From Cheiracanthium punctorium (Eukaryota > Arthropoda > Arachnida > Araneae > Cheiracanthiidae), in contig JAWZYV010013274.1 of assembly GCA_038373885.1 (NCBI GenBank), positions 992,001 through 1,056,000 on the forward strand: a stretch of DNA of 64,000 nucleotides, in the 5' to 3' direction. A program made the translations under genes and the position numbers. How positions within the stretch are numbered: position 1 is the first letter of the stretch; every line of letters begins with the position of its first letter. The notes under the pieces are model-generated. The model did no database searches and had not been told where the DNA came from. It saw nothing but the letters and a program-made list of their open reading frames with translations. This document shows, piece after piece, positions 46,883 through 58,048 of this stretch.

Positions 46883-48912
46883 CTGAAATCAAGATTCAAG
46901 ATGCAAGATTTTGTATCGTAAACATATCTTCTTGTGATTCTAATTAAATGTATTTGCTTACGTTTTTATTAAAGTAATGTTATACGTTCCGTGTTTCTTG
47001 ATGTAGAGTACAAGATCTTTTTAAAGCATTATTTCACTGCTGGGTAAGCGAAAGATTTTAATAAATTTTTTATTTTGAAAGAAACTATTGGTTAATTGAT
47101 GTAACTGAGGTAGAAACATTTCAGATAAATAGAAAACTTTACATTAATAGGTAATTAAATATCGAAATAAAAATATTTTTTAGTGTTCTTAAATATCTAA
47201 AACTAATTTAAATGTCGTTGAACCCTCCTTGTCTCAAATATTAACTCGCACTTTAAAGTGCACCAAATAGCCGCAATTTCGATGATTTTTTACACTATAT
47301 ATCTGCGAATTTAAAGCTAAAAGCAAGTTTATAAAACTGTACTAGGTGTGGTTGTATTCTACCAATGTAATCTTTAAATACATTTTTTTATGGTAACCAT
47401 CGGAAATTTATCAGCACACCGACTATTGAGTGCTCTTCCAATTAATTTACCAACTATAAAATGCAATTTTTTTTCCATTTCTAAAACATTATGATGCTTT
47501 TAAACTAATTTAAAGCTATTAGCAGACGTCACGTGGAAACCACAAACATCATTTCATCAAATTCCAGCATCAGTTATTTAATTATGAAATAATAATAAAA
47601 GTGAATCATAATTCTACGATTCTTCCGGACTGTCGATATTTATGATTCTATCCAATAAAGAAATATACTTTTTAATTATTCTAAAAGGGAACTGCTTCAG
47701 ACAACAAGATAGAAAATGAGACTGCCTTTCATTGCATGTGGAGTCTAAACATTATCTGTAAACTTCAATTTGAAGAAGAAAAAATACGAAGTGCTGGAAA
47801 AAGAAGAGAAACTTTTGAAGGCTGACTTTTTCTTCTTGCGCTGGGATCCTTTTGTAATTCTTCCAATTTCACACTTCCTTTCATAATGCCATTTTTTATC
47901 AGTTATCACTGGCGATGCGATCTTGATGGAAAATAAGAATAAGACCTAGAGGATGGATGCGGAAGAGAAGATCCCATAACAGGCCCAGTCTCAGGATTTA
48001 TTTTTGGCCTATCACAAAGGTATGTTGTACCACTACATATTATATACTGAAAACTAATTACTCCCACTCTCCGACTTCTCTACAAAAGATGACTAATATT
48101 GAAAGTTAAGGCATTAAAGTTTAAATTTTTGACTAGAATAACTGTAAAAAAAAATCGTCTTTTTTTTTACATAATATATTATTGAATCGGGCATACAGTT
48201 TCAAAATTCCTAAATTGGATTTACTTCAGTGAAGGCCGGTCGAAATTTGGAAGAACCCTGATTTAAATTTGGTCTCGCGTCACTTATTGAAATTTAATTT
48301 GTGCAGCAAGTCAATGCAGTACAATCTTGATGGTCTGTCGCTTGCTTTGTCTGGCATGTTCAATAATCCGTCGACCATGAGAAACACATGTCATTTTGTC
48401 TTCTGAGTCCCCTTTTAAGCCAAATTAAGAAGTAACTTCCCTTTTGGGGGTTTCATTCTTAGTGTACTTAAAATTTATTTGGCATAAAGTGATTAATTTC
48501 TCATGGCTCCTGCTCAAATGCTTGATTTTATCTATTAGAACAATTCAATGAAAAAAAAAAAAAACTTTAGTTTAATTTGTTGACTACTAGATCCTACTCT
48601 TGAGAAATTAATTGATTGTTTTTTATTTAATTTTATAGTAGAAAATGGGGATCGTATAAAAAGAAAAGTGTTTTAAGGACAGCACACTCTTGATACTTCA
48701 GCAGTTGGCTAGTCCGGCACGTTCAATAATCCGGCGCTCTTGGGTAACACATTATATTTCCTTCCAAACAGCCGACCATCGCAGATGTAAACAAGCATGC
48801 CTGCTCTTGTGCTTTCTCCTTCTTTGTTTTCTGGTTTACCTAATGTATTTTGTAGCTTATTTATCTAGTCTGTAAAATGAAAAATATTAAGAAAAAAAAG
48901 TCTAAAATACTA
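46883..48912. other. AT-rich stretch, nothing recognised
   Basis: No supported gene. Confidence 0.5.
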
Positions 48913-49609
48913 CTAGCTGCCTACCCGTTCTTCGTACGGAAGGAATCAAATGTTTTTCTTATGGATGTAAGTGAAATTAATTCCATCTTTACAATAATTC
49001 AAAGTATGAGAATTGACTCGTGACTTAAGCTTTGCCTTACAAATACTTATTTGAAATGGTATAGCGTAACTGCCAAAATGATAACACAAAAACTATGTCA
49101 GCGTTATTTGAGATATAAAAAAAAAAAAAGCAACGTGAAAAGTAATTTGAAAACAAATTATTCACTTTCAAAGTGTTTCTGCAGGATAAACTTGTGTCTT
49201 TTTGGTTTGAGTTCTAAAATAACGTCAAATAGTGTCGACAAATGTTTCCTTTTTTTATTCTAATTTTTAAAGCCGGAACGATGTGTAATCTCACTCATTC
49301 TGCAGAACACCATTGTAAAACTGTACTATACAAAAAAGTCTTAAAATATTTTTGATGTCATAGAAATAGAAATACCTACATGAAACATTCATTGTTTCGT
49401 GAACTTTTTGGCCATCATGGCTGTCGTAAAAATAAACCTAGTGAATTAATTTTTCAGTAAAGCGCGTTATCCTAAGTTTTTGATGCAATCTGAAAATCGT
49501 GACCTCAAAATAAAGTCAAATTTATTCATGATTAGAATTTAAAATAAATTAAAAAGGGAAAAAATCTGAAACACTTTCAGATTTTAAATACGCACTGAAA
49601 TGCTATATA

Positions 49610-49930
49610 TTAAAAGTGTATCATAATCCATGTGTCTGCTCTATTTTCTTTCCTTATTCCATTAAGTTGGAAAGTGTATCATTATTCATGAGTGTACCTA
49701 TTTTTTTTCTCCCTTGCACCATAAAACACATCTTTGGAATCGAAGTCTATCTTAAAATCGCATTCTAAAACTCTTTTACAATCTTTGCCAAGCATATTTC
49801 AATGTACTGCACCCTTTTAAATACTATTTGGAATGGGATCATAATCCATGAGTGTGCCGTATTTGTATTTCTTGTTCCATAAAACACATATTTTGAATTG
49901 ACATCTATATTAAAATCGCCTATTAACACT
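49610..49930 (+). repeat. Degenerate direct repeats (GTGTATCATAATCCATG)
   Basis: Related phrases at about 49615, 49672 and 49846, each followed by a TTTCTT...CCATAAAACACAT stretch. Part of the Helitron interior. Confidence 0.6.
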
Positions 49931-50150
49931 ATTGTACAGGCATATTGTAACTATACCTCTATCCAAATTCGGACGATATCGTCAAGCTTAGTTCGGTTTT
50001 AAAGATATTTTTTGGCAGCAAACTTGGCGATCAATTATAAAAAATTGCAAACCTTGTGCGACTTTTAGGATTTTAATCGCTACCCCCTTCCTCCCCTACC
50101 TCCGCGTTATCTGGCAAACACATTTGAAAAGATGTTCACCGTGACAGTTC

Positions 50151-50213
50151 ATGTCTACAAAACATGTCTACAAATCATGTCTACAAAACCTGTCTACAAA
50201 ACCTATCTATAAA
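50151..50213 (+). repeat. Short tandem array CATGTCTACAAAA
   Basis: Five units of 13-14 bp with end-copy decay (CATGTCTACAAAA, then CCTGTCTACAAAA, CCTATCTATAAAG). Confidence 0.85.
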
Positions 50214-51169
50214 GTCGCGTAGACAAAATCTGGGTGCGAACGACATAGAAACCTAGTGCTAAAAATTAATTTCATATTTATCATTGACGTGGGGGGGGAT
50301 GCCGGTCTTCCTTCCCCTTCCCAAAATTTCAACTTTTTTTAAACAAAATAAAGTTTTTTGTGAAAAATTCTGCCTTTTCCTCTATTTGGACGCCCTCCAA
50401 ATCGTGAATGAAATTTTTTCCCAGTACGGCTCTATCTATTACTACCACTTAAGCTGGCAAATACAATATTGATATGAAAAAAAGTTAATTTTTTGAGTTC
50501 TTGGTCTAGGAAAATACATATTATGAAACAAACAGACATTATTTTACACGGTTTTAAAAATTCTCAGATTCTTAAGAATATGCGGAATTATTTCGTGCGT
50601 GGCGTATGTCCTGCTTGAGAGTCTGTTATTCGGATTGAATTTCGAAAGGGGTTTTTAACTCGTTACTAAAATGACGTAGATTTCACATCCGAAAACTCAT
50701 TTATTTGAAAGCAATTTTATTTATTTTTTTCAACTGGCAGATATTCTGTTTCAGTTCCTCTGACGGCGAATATCGCAAGCTTCATGTCAAACGAAATCTC
50801 AAAGCAGCAGCTGTTGTATTCAAAATCCTTCTTTACTCAAAAATTCGTAAAAAATCTCCTAATTTATATTTTCCCCCCATTTCCCTTTTAAAAGAAGGCT
50901 AAATGAATGTTCCCCCATTTGTCAAAATATCAAAAAGTTATGACGGACAGAATTCAAGATGCAACAGATTTAAAATTATTTTGTGAAGATTTTCGTCGAA
51001 AGTGATCTTTCTTTAAAAAATTCCTAAAAATCTGCAAATTCTGTTACATAGTCAGAACAAACTGTTTTTAAAAGCAAATTTTCTCCTCTGTCCGATGATG
51101 AAAATATCGTTTTACTGCGAGTGTAATTACCGGGGTTATTACGTTAATATGCAAGAAAAAAATCTGATG

Positions 51170-53145
51170 TGTCCAACACATGACTTCCTTGCACGTCCAT
51201 TAGATCAAAAATATTTTCGACGCACTTCCTCTAAATTTATTTGTTTGAAAGAGATAAAATATCAATAATAGTAAGGTTTAGCGATTTCTAGTCAAATATT
51301 TCGATATCGCCAAGCTGAGTTCAATTTGAAAGATTTCCTTCTGACACTTTATTTGGCGATATTTCACCAAAAGCCGACAAACTTGAGATAGTCAGCGAGA
51401 TTTTGGGGATAGCCAAAGTAGTCATTGACCACAGATTTTCAATGAATTGAATGCATCTATACACCTCAATGTATTCAAAGTCATTTGGCTCACCATGTAA
51501 ATAAATTCTCAGTCGATTGCTGTCAAAAAAGATATTGAAAACAGTTAGATATTACAATAGTTCTAAATACAAAGTTAAAAAATCTACGGGTTAAAGTTTT
51601 AGAGTTATACAAAATAGGAAATAATTTTTGGCGCCAAATTTGGCGATATTTCGCCGAAACTCGTCAATGTCGACGACATTTGGCGAGATTTTAAGCATAA
51701 AACAAACAATGACAGATTATCGCCAAATTTGGCGATATTTCGCCAAAACTCGCCAAGAACGATGACAAATGGCGATACTTTGGGCATGGACCAAATGACT
51801 GACTATCGCCAAATTTGGCGATATTTCGCCAAAACTCGCCAAGGTCGAGGACAGACGGCGAGATTTTGGGCATGTACCAAACAATGACTGTCTACAGTTG
51901 TATTATAATGAAGATGTCCATAGACATTAAGGTACTGAAACTCTTTTCGGTGGTCCTGTAAATAAACTCTCCAGTAGATTGGAACCAAAAATCGAGATGC
52001 ACAACTAGATGTTACAACATTCTTATATATGAAATTTCATAATAGTTTTTGAGATTTGAGAGTTAAATATGCACACACGTACACCAAAAGTCGCCACGCT
52101 TGGCGACTTTTGGCATAGTTCTTGAGGGAGGCACGTGACCGTGGTCGGACCATTACCTAACTTATGTGGTAGGACGGTATTGTGCTTGAAATGGATGAAT
52201 GCCCCTAAAATTGCTATTGACCGTAATGTATTGGAAATCTTTTGAGTGTTCCTGTAGCAGAACTATAAATGATAAAGACACTTTTTTTAATGGAGAAATT
52301 CATTTTCTAACTCTTTACAGCATATATCACTTCTGAGTCATTTGAAATATCCCAATACCTCTAAAAAACGCTTTGATGAATTTTGGCCCATAGAGCGTAA
52401 TGTATTTCGAATCTTTTGGGCGGTCCTGTACATAAACTATTCAGTCGAATGGAGCCGAAAGGGGAGGTGCACAACTAGATGTTACAACAATCCTAAATAT
52501 AAAGTTTCAACATTCAACGCCTAACAGTTTTTGAGATATGCGAGTTTAATGAATTTCGGCCCATTGAGTGTAATGTATTTCGAATGTTTTGGGCAGTCCT
52601 GTAGATAAACTATCCAGTCGAATGGAACCAAAAGGGGAGGTGCACAACTAGATGTTACAACTATCCAAAATATGAAGTTTCGACATTCTACGCCTAATAG
52701 CTTTTGAGTTAGGCGAGTTTAATGAATTTCGGCCCATAGAGCGTAATGTATTTCGAATCTTTTGGGCGGTCCTGTACATAAACTATCCATTCGATTGCCA
52801 CCAAAAGGGGAGGTGCACAACTAGATCATAGAACAATCCTAAATATCAAATCTCAACATTCTACGACCAATAGTTTTTGAGATATGCGAGTTACATACAT
52901 ACGTACGTACGTACGTACGTACGTACAGACGGCATGGAAAAACTGGTCACAGTAGACTCGCCACTGGTCAAAATGAGTTGCAGACGCGTTAATATGATCG
53001 TGCATGCTAGCCTACGATGAGATGCATCGAAAAAAAATTTTTAATTAAATTTAGAGGTAGTCAAAATCGGTTTTTATGTCGAAATTTGGCCCCCAAAATT
53101 TTTCGGGATCACATTACTTCCTTATACTACGTACAAGGAAGTAAA
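51170..53145 (+). mobile_element. 173-bp-repeat, hairpin-ended element, copy B
   Basis: This is the largest family member. It begins near ACATGACTTCCTTGCACG. Next come GGCGA/TCGCC palindromic repeats (51600-51880), then the 173-bp array with CCCAT(A/T)GAG(C/T)GTAATG at 52387, 52560 and 52733, and earlier decayed units near 51917 and 52218. An ACGT run (52900-52926) follows, and the terminal hairpin ACTTCCTTATAC-TAC-GTACAAGGAAGT closes at about 53141. It is inserted in the minus-strand Helitron. Non-coding; all ORFs here are repeat artefacts. Confidence 0.75.
51600..51885 (+). repeat. About 87-bp tandem repeats of TTTGGCGATATTTCGCCAAAA
   Basis: Three units carry AATTTGGCGATATTTCGCC followed by AAACTCGCCAA and a (C/G)GGCGA(G/T)A(C/T)TTTGGGCATG-like end. 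Each is rich in short palindromes. The same words occur in the solo LTRs at 15440 and 22020. Confidence 0.85.
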
Positions 53146-53385
53146 AAGGGCAAAAATCGCATGAAACATAAATTTTTTTTTTAAATCTGACTCGAATTTA
53201 TAAAAAATTGTTTCGAGGTATGTTAGGACCTGTCCTAACGAAGCTGTATACTAAATTTGGTAGATCTACAATCACCGATTCATTACGCGATCGAAAGGCA
53301 CATGCATAAGATTGGAGATCACAAACCTACAAACTTAGCCAGCCAGCTACAAACTTTGTTTACTCTAGGATTTTATTAAATAAGA

Positions 53386-53803
53386 TTTAGTTTAAGTACA
53401 CTACATTCGACGTCTCTATCATGCGCCAATGCTTGTTATTCGTTCGCAGTTGGAATATTTTTCCGAAAATTCTATACAACACAATTTCTCTTTCACATTT
53501 AAACCAACATATTCAACACGTCTGCCTTTAAACAGATTTTCGGACAGACGGGATTCAGATTCAAATTTTAAATGCATGGTTTTTCTTGAGTGCAATGGAT
53601 TTACACTCTTGAAAACGTAAAAAAGTTTTTATTCTCTTTTGAAGTATACGCTTCATACAGCGGATCAAAGTTACGCATTGTATACACGGGGAATTCAAAA
53701 CTATGTTTCAAATCCTAAAACTTTTGGAATACATTTATTGCTCTTGAGAGATTGTTTTCGAAACAAATATTTATAAACATTTCGTAGCCGGCAGTGTTAT
53801 AAA

Positions 53804-53834
<31 letters not shown>

Positions 53835-53898
53835 TGTTCTTGAACGTGGATAATTAAATGGAATTAAAACGATAACAGGCGATAAGTATGCATTATAC
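53386..53898. other. AT-rich stretch with (TAA)n
   Basis: (ATA)n at about 53803-53825. No gene recognised. Confidence 0.55.
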
Positions 53899-53899
53899 G

Positions 53900-54353
53900 C
53901 AGGGTGGTCCTAAACTAAATGTCAAAAATGTAAAGGGTGGTAGAGGGCACCAAGGCGGTTCAGAATCACACAGAAATGTGGGGTGGGAAATGCCGAAAAA
54001 TTCTTGCTTCTTGTACCTGTTAATAATCACTTTTGAAGAACTGTTGAAGTAACAGTAAACAGTCTGATCATCGTTTGTCTTAACAGATCATCGTCTGATC
54101 ATCGTTTGTCTTAAGCACTTAACTAAAACTGATAGCTTACAAATTCTATTCCGTTTCATTGATGAAAGTCTCGGAGAAAAGCTCATTGTTTATGAAACTT
54201 GATTACAAATTTAGACCAACAGTTCTTCCAAAGTAATTATTAACAGACACATGAAGACGACATTTTCGACCCCACATTGCTATGCGATTCTGAACCGTCA
54301 TGGTCCCCTCTACCACCCTTTACATTTTTGACATATAGTTTAGGACCACCCTG
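53900..54353. mobile_element. 454-bp long-TIR MITE (CAGGGTGGTCCTAAACT ends)
   Basis: CAGGGTGGTCCTAAACTAAA at the left and the inverse TTTAGGACCACCCTG at the right start arms of about 90 bp at high identity (both include ATGTAAAGGGTGGTAGAGGG and CGGTTCAGAATC). TA lies next to the right end. The centre holds a tandem duplication of GATCATCGTTTGTCTTAA (54065-54115). Non-coding; mariner/Tc1-type mobilisation is inferred. Confidence 0.85.
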
Positions 54354-54429
54354 TATAGCCAAGTAACATGAGTCTTACGAAATTATTCAAATGGAACAAC
54401 TTTCGATCGGGTTCTACCATTTTGCGCAA

Positions 54430-55245
54430 TTTTACTTCCTTGTACAAAGTATAAGGAAGTAATGTGATCGCGAAAAATTTTGGTATCCAAATTTTGACGG
54501 AAAAATCGAATTTGACTACCTCTAAATTTACTTTTAAGAATTCTTGCGATGCATCTCATAGTACGCATGTACGTATGTTCATACAAATGCATATACAATC
54601 CATTTTGACCGACCACAAGTCCATTTTTACCAGTTTTTCCCTGACGTCTGTACGTACGTACGTATGTATTTAACTCGCATATTTCAAAAACTATTGGTCG
54701 TAGAATGTTGAAACTTTATATTTAGGATTATTGTAAAATCTAGTTGTGTACCTCCCCTTTTAGTCTCAATTGACTGGATAGTTTATTTACAGGACCACAC
54801 AAAAGATTTTAAATATATTACGCTCTATGGGCTGAAATTCATTAATGCATACTTTAGAGATATTAAGTCATTTCAAACGATTCAGAAGTGATAAATGTTT
54901 TTAATGGATATAAAATGAATCTCTCGAAAATAGTGTCTTTATCACTTATTGTTCTTCTACAGGAACACTCAAAAAATTCCAACATATCACTGTCAATCGC
55001 AGTTTTAAAGACATTTAGCCATTTTAAGCACAATACCATCCTAATATATAGTTAGGTAATGATCAGACAACGGTCATGTGCCTCCCTCGAAAATTGAGCC
55101 AAAAGTCGCCAAGCCTGGCGAATTATGTACCCATGTATGTATGTAACTCGCATATCTCAAAAACTATTAATCGTAGATTGTTGAAATTTTATACATAAGA
55201 CTGTTGTAACATCTAGTTTGTGCATGTTGTTGGGAAACGGAAAAA
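54430..55245 (-). mobile_element. 173-bp-repeat, hairpin-ended element, copy C
   Basis: Inverted relative to copy B. The hairpin ACTTCCTTGTAC-AAA-GTATAAGGAAGT comes first (54432-54459). Next are a block matching 53000-53110 of copy B, an ACGT run (54651-54665) and decayed 173-bp units (AAAACTATTGGTCGTAGAATG, CTCCCCTTTTAGTC). A copy of GTCGCCAAGCCTGGCGA lies near 55105. The other end fades near 55245. Confidence 0.7.
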
Positions 55246-55291
55246 AGTTTGTTCAAGCCTGGTATGATTGCTCTGACCTCACAGCGGGGCC

Positions 55292-55526
55292 CTACCACGG
55301 CCGAGTAGATAAGGCATTGAACGTGGTAGACGGCTGAAGTACATATGAAGATCCCGCGTCCGGACCTACCACGCAGGCTGTCGATCTAATGGTCTGGAAT
55401 TTTGGTCGATTTTCTCCAGATGTAGCATGAATGTCCGCTATAATCCCTTAAAAAGCCCTCCAACCAAGGAGCCCGCTCCCGTAGGCAAATGTCTCTCATG
55501 TAGGCTTGCCATAACACAAAACAAAC
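55292..55526 (+). mobile_element. tRNA-derived SINE, copy 4
   Basis: A well-preserved head (CCACGGCCGAGTAGATAAGG) is followed by the family body (GATCTAATGGTCTGGAATTT, CCTTAAAAAGCCCTCCAACC, CTCATGTAGGCTTGCC) and an ACACAAAAC tail. Confidence 0.82.
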
Positions 55527-55689
55527 TGAATTCAAAGCATTCAACACTCCGATATCCACAAATACGCCTCCAATCTTTTCATTCAATCATAAGCCTTCTA
55601 TTCACTTTTCAATGTTATAATCCTCTCATTCGACTGATCGCAGATCTTTCAAATTGACCACACATGCACAAAAAAAAAAAAAAATCCCC

Positions 55690-55980
55690 GTTGATCATAG
55701 CGACATCTGGTTAATTTCGGCCAGAGGAATGACGCTTTGCATACGCTTAGGCAATTATCGTGGTGGAGGACAGGCCTTCAATCTACAAGCCACCGGTCCC
55801 ACCTACAGCAGAATTAAAAAGGCTGCGGGTTACGACAATTAGTTCCCTGTCCGTAGGTTATAAAAGTTTAGAATGTTACGCTTGGTGTGACGGATGTGAC
55901 GATCCTGTGACAGTGGAGATGCTAATTCAGATACGAACAAAGAACCATAATTACCAAACTTTTGCGTGGTCTGGCGATAC
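55690..55980 (+). pseudogene. GC-richer coding-like fragment, unrecognised
   Basis: Two overlapping frames are open: IRLGNYRGGGQAFNLQATGP, and VEDRPSIYKPPVPPTAELKR followed by VTTISSLSVGYKSLECYAWC. The second has protein-like composition with a CDGCDD motif. I do not recognise a domain. It could be a decayed gene or retroelement piece; there are no clear splice sites or termini. Confidence 0.3.
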
Positions 55981-56792
55981 TTTAATCTGCATAGCATAGT
56001 TAACTGCAGTAGTGCCTGCTTTTAAAAGTTTAACACGCCATTATTAAACTTTTAAAAATATTATTTTTTTTTCTTTTTGTTTACAATTATACTGGCGCTT
56101 AGTGGATGGGCCCAACTCGCGAACAGCTTCTGAGTAGTGTCGGACATATTGTGCATCTCACGGGGCCGAAGAGCTCCGCAACCCAAGATTTGCCCGCAGC
56201 TGCTAGACCCGGCCTTGTTACTGTCTTTCAATTCTATATACAGGGTGTCCCAGAAATATTTTAACACTCTTTAATTGATTATCCATTAGAAATAGGTGAG
56301 CAATGTAAATTGAAAAAAAAATGTTCGAAATGAGGTTTCAAAATATTATACTTTCTAAATTTATATACGAATCAAATTCCCAAATTATTAAAATTTTCCC
56401 CATACACTAAAGAGGTGATGAACAAAATTTCTTACATCCTAAAACGTCGCAGAGATATCTCTAAACAAACAAAGATGATCTGAGGCTGTATATGTACACT
56501 CTATAACAAAAAAAAAAAAAAAACGACGCCCCAAGAAGGTTTCGCCCGATTGTAATGAAATTTCGTATGCAAAGACATTCGGACCCAACATGCAAATGAT
56601 TAAAATCTGAAGTCCGAAGAATGAATAGTGGAGGCGCTAGCGCATCGGAACTGCGCATTCAGAAGGTGCGCATATAAGGAGCGATTCTCAATCTGACGGT
56701 TCAAATTTCTGCTGCATTTTGACAGCGATATCTTGCGTCAGATGTAACAATGCCTCTTCGAAGCCTTCGCCTCTTCGTGCGCTTGACGAGCA

Positions 56793-58048
56793 GATGTCGG
56801 AGTTCAAAAGAGGCCTTGCGATCGGACTGAAAGAGGCTGGTTGGACGGATCGAAGAATCGCTCGACATCTGCGTCGAAGCAATGCGGCTATTAGACGATG
56901 CTGGCAAGGGTGAGTCAACAACGGTAGATACCAGCGTCAAAATGGTAGCGGTCGACCGAGGGCCGCAACACAACGGGAAGATAGAGCTATTGTCAGAGCA
57001 GCTGTCACAGCACCGGATTCGTCGCTATCTACTATCCACCGTGAGACCCACACACATGACTCCAACATGACCCTCCACAAACGATTGAGAGAGCGGAATT
57101 TACGCCCGTGCCGGTTGCCTCTCACGCCTATACACCATCAAGTCCGATTACTGTGGATCTGAGCTCGATCAATGTGGAACTGCGCTGGCTGGACACGTAT
57201 AGTCTTTAACCCATTTGTGCCTGGTTATTTTTGCGACTTTTTTCGATTTTTACTGATAACAGAAATAATAGATAAATTTCTGATGTCAACTTCTTGAACA
57301 AGGGATAATTTCTTTTAAAATCTCTATGCATTAAAAATCAAAATATCAACATCCTACTTGGTCATGTTTGTTAAAATATTTTGTAGAGTTGAGGCTCAAT
57401 ACTCATGAATAAAGGCTAGGAAAAATAAATAACGTTTTCGACTAATAGCGAAAATGCCGTCCCAAAAAAGGGACACTATGCATAAATGGGTTAATAACGA
57501 GTCTTTAAGTCTTTAATCCCGTTTCCAACTGTATCCTGACGACAACCTCAGAGGTGTCTTGAGACATCCAGGGCAGAGAGGGGGGGATCTTTCCCTGACT
57601 ATCGCATGCCACACAGGCCCACAACAAGGTTTTATGGTCTAGGGTGCTTTTCTTTTGATAGCCCGATCCGTTTGATAGTCATTTCTGGAATAATGACGTC
57701 ACAGCGGTACGTTGACGACATCCTACGACCGGTTGTGTTGCCGTTCCTTTTTGCGACACCCTGGACTTACTTTTCAATGTGCATACGGCACGTGTTGTCA
57801 TGAATTGTACTCAAACTTTCCCTGTACTTCCTTGGCCAGCTAGGTCGCCTGATCTCTATCCCAAAGAGCACATTTGGGACGTTATGGAAAGGTGATTGCA
57901 ACCATATCAAAATGTTGCCGATTTAGCTCAACAGTTGAAGACAATTTGGCAAGAAATTCCGCAGAGCACCATCCGGGAACTTTATCAGTCTCTGCCACGC
58001 CAGGTGACAGCTTGCATCGAGGCCAGAGGTGGACCAACGCCTTATTGA
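56793..58048 (+). pseudogene. Tc1 transposase pseudogene (DD34E family)
   Basis: The N-terminal helix-turn-helix reads MSEFKRGLAIGLKEAGWTDR then RIARHLRRSNAAIRRCW, the paired-like DNA-binding start of Tc1 transposases. A frameshift follows. NMTLHKRLRERNLRP and MWNCAGWTRIVF lead to the first catalytic site, which reads NES after removing the inserted MITE, where DES is expected. The second site (QQDNARPH) is lost in a small deletion at FQ..AYGTCCH (about 57775-57800). The third acidic site survives as ARSPDLYPKEHIWDVMER. The tail QSLPRQVTACIEARGG is typical. Stops and frameshifts confirm inactivity. Confidence 0.9.
57210..57490. mobile_element. 281-bp TTAA-flanked MITE (piggyBac-type) inside the Tc1
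   Basis: CCCATTTGTGC at the left and GCATAAATGGG at the right form an 11-bp TIR with one mismatch. TTAA lies exactly outside both (57206-57209 and 57491-57494), the target used by piggyBac transposases. Removing the insert plus one TTAA restores the transposase frame through RIVFN-NES. There is no coding capacity. The centre is AT-rich and contains a GTCCCAAAAAAGGGAC hairpin near 57460. Confidence 0.9.

Larger units (their letters stand above)
48913..53385 (-). mobile_element. Minus-strand Helitron, enlarged by inserted repeats
   Basis: On the minus strand the 5' end TCTTATTTAATAAAATCC lies at 53385. The 3' end at 48913 is CCGTACGAAGAACGGGTAGG hairpin region, then CAGCTAG followed by T. Homology to the Helitron at 39914 covers about 50700-51150 and 53145-53385. 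These two blocks are adjacent in that copy, so 51170-53145 is an insertion here. Between 48913 and 50700 is a separate interior with short tandem repeats. No Rep/helicase frame. Confidence 0.75.

Noticed and set aside
50151..50213. CRISPR-like array of short repeats
   Set aside because: Units are head-to-tail with no spacers, in a eukaryotic Helitron; it is a plain minisatellite.
51605..51873. Repeated ORFs with GEFWRNIAKFGD
   Set aside because: Translation of the GGCGA/TCGCC tandem repeats, not a protein repeat family.
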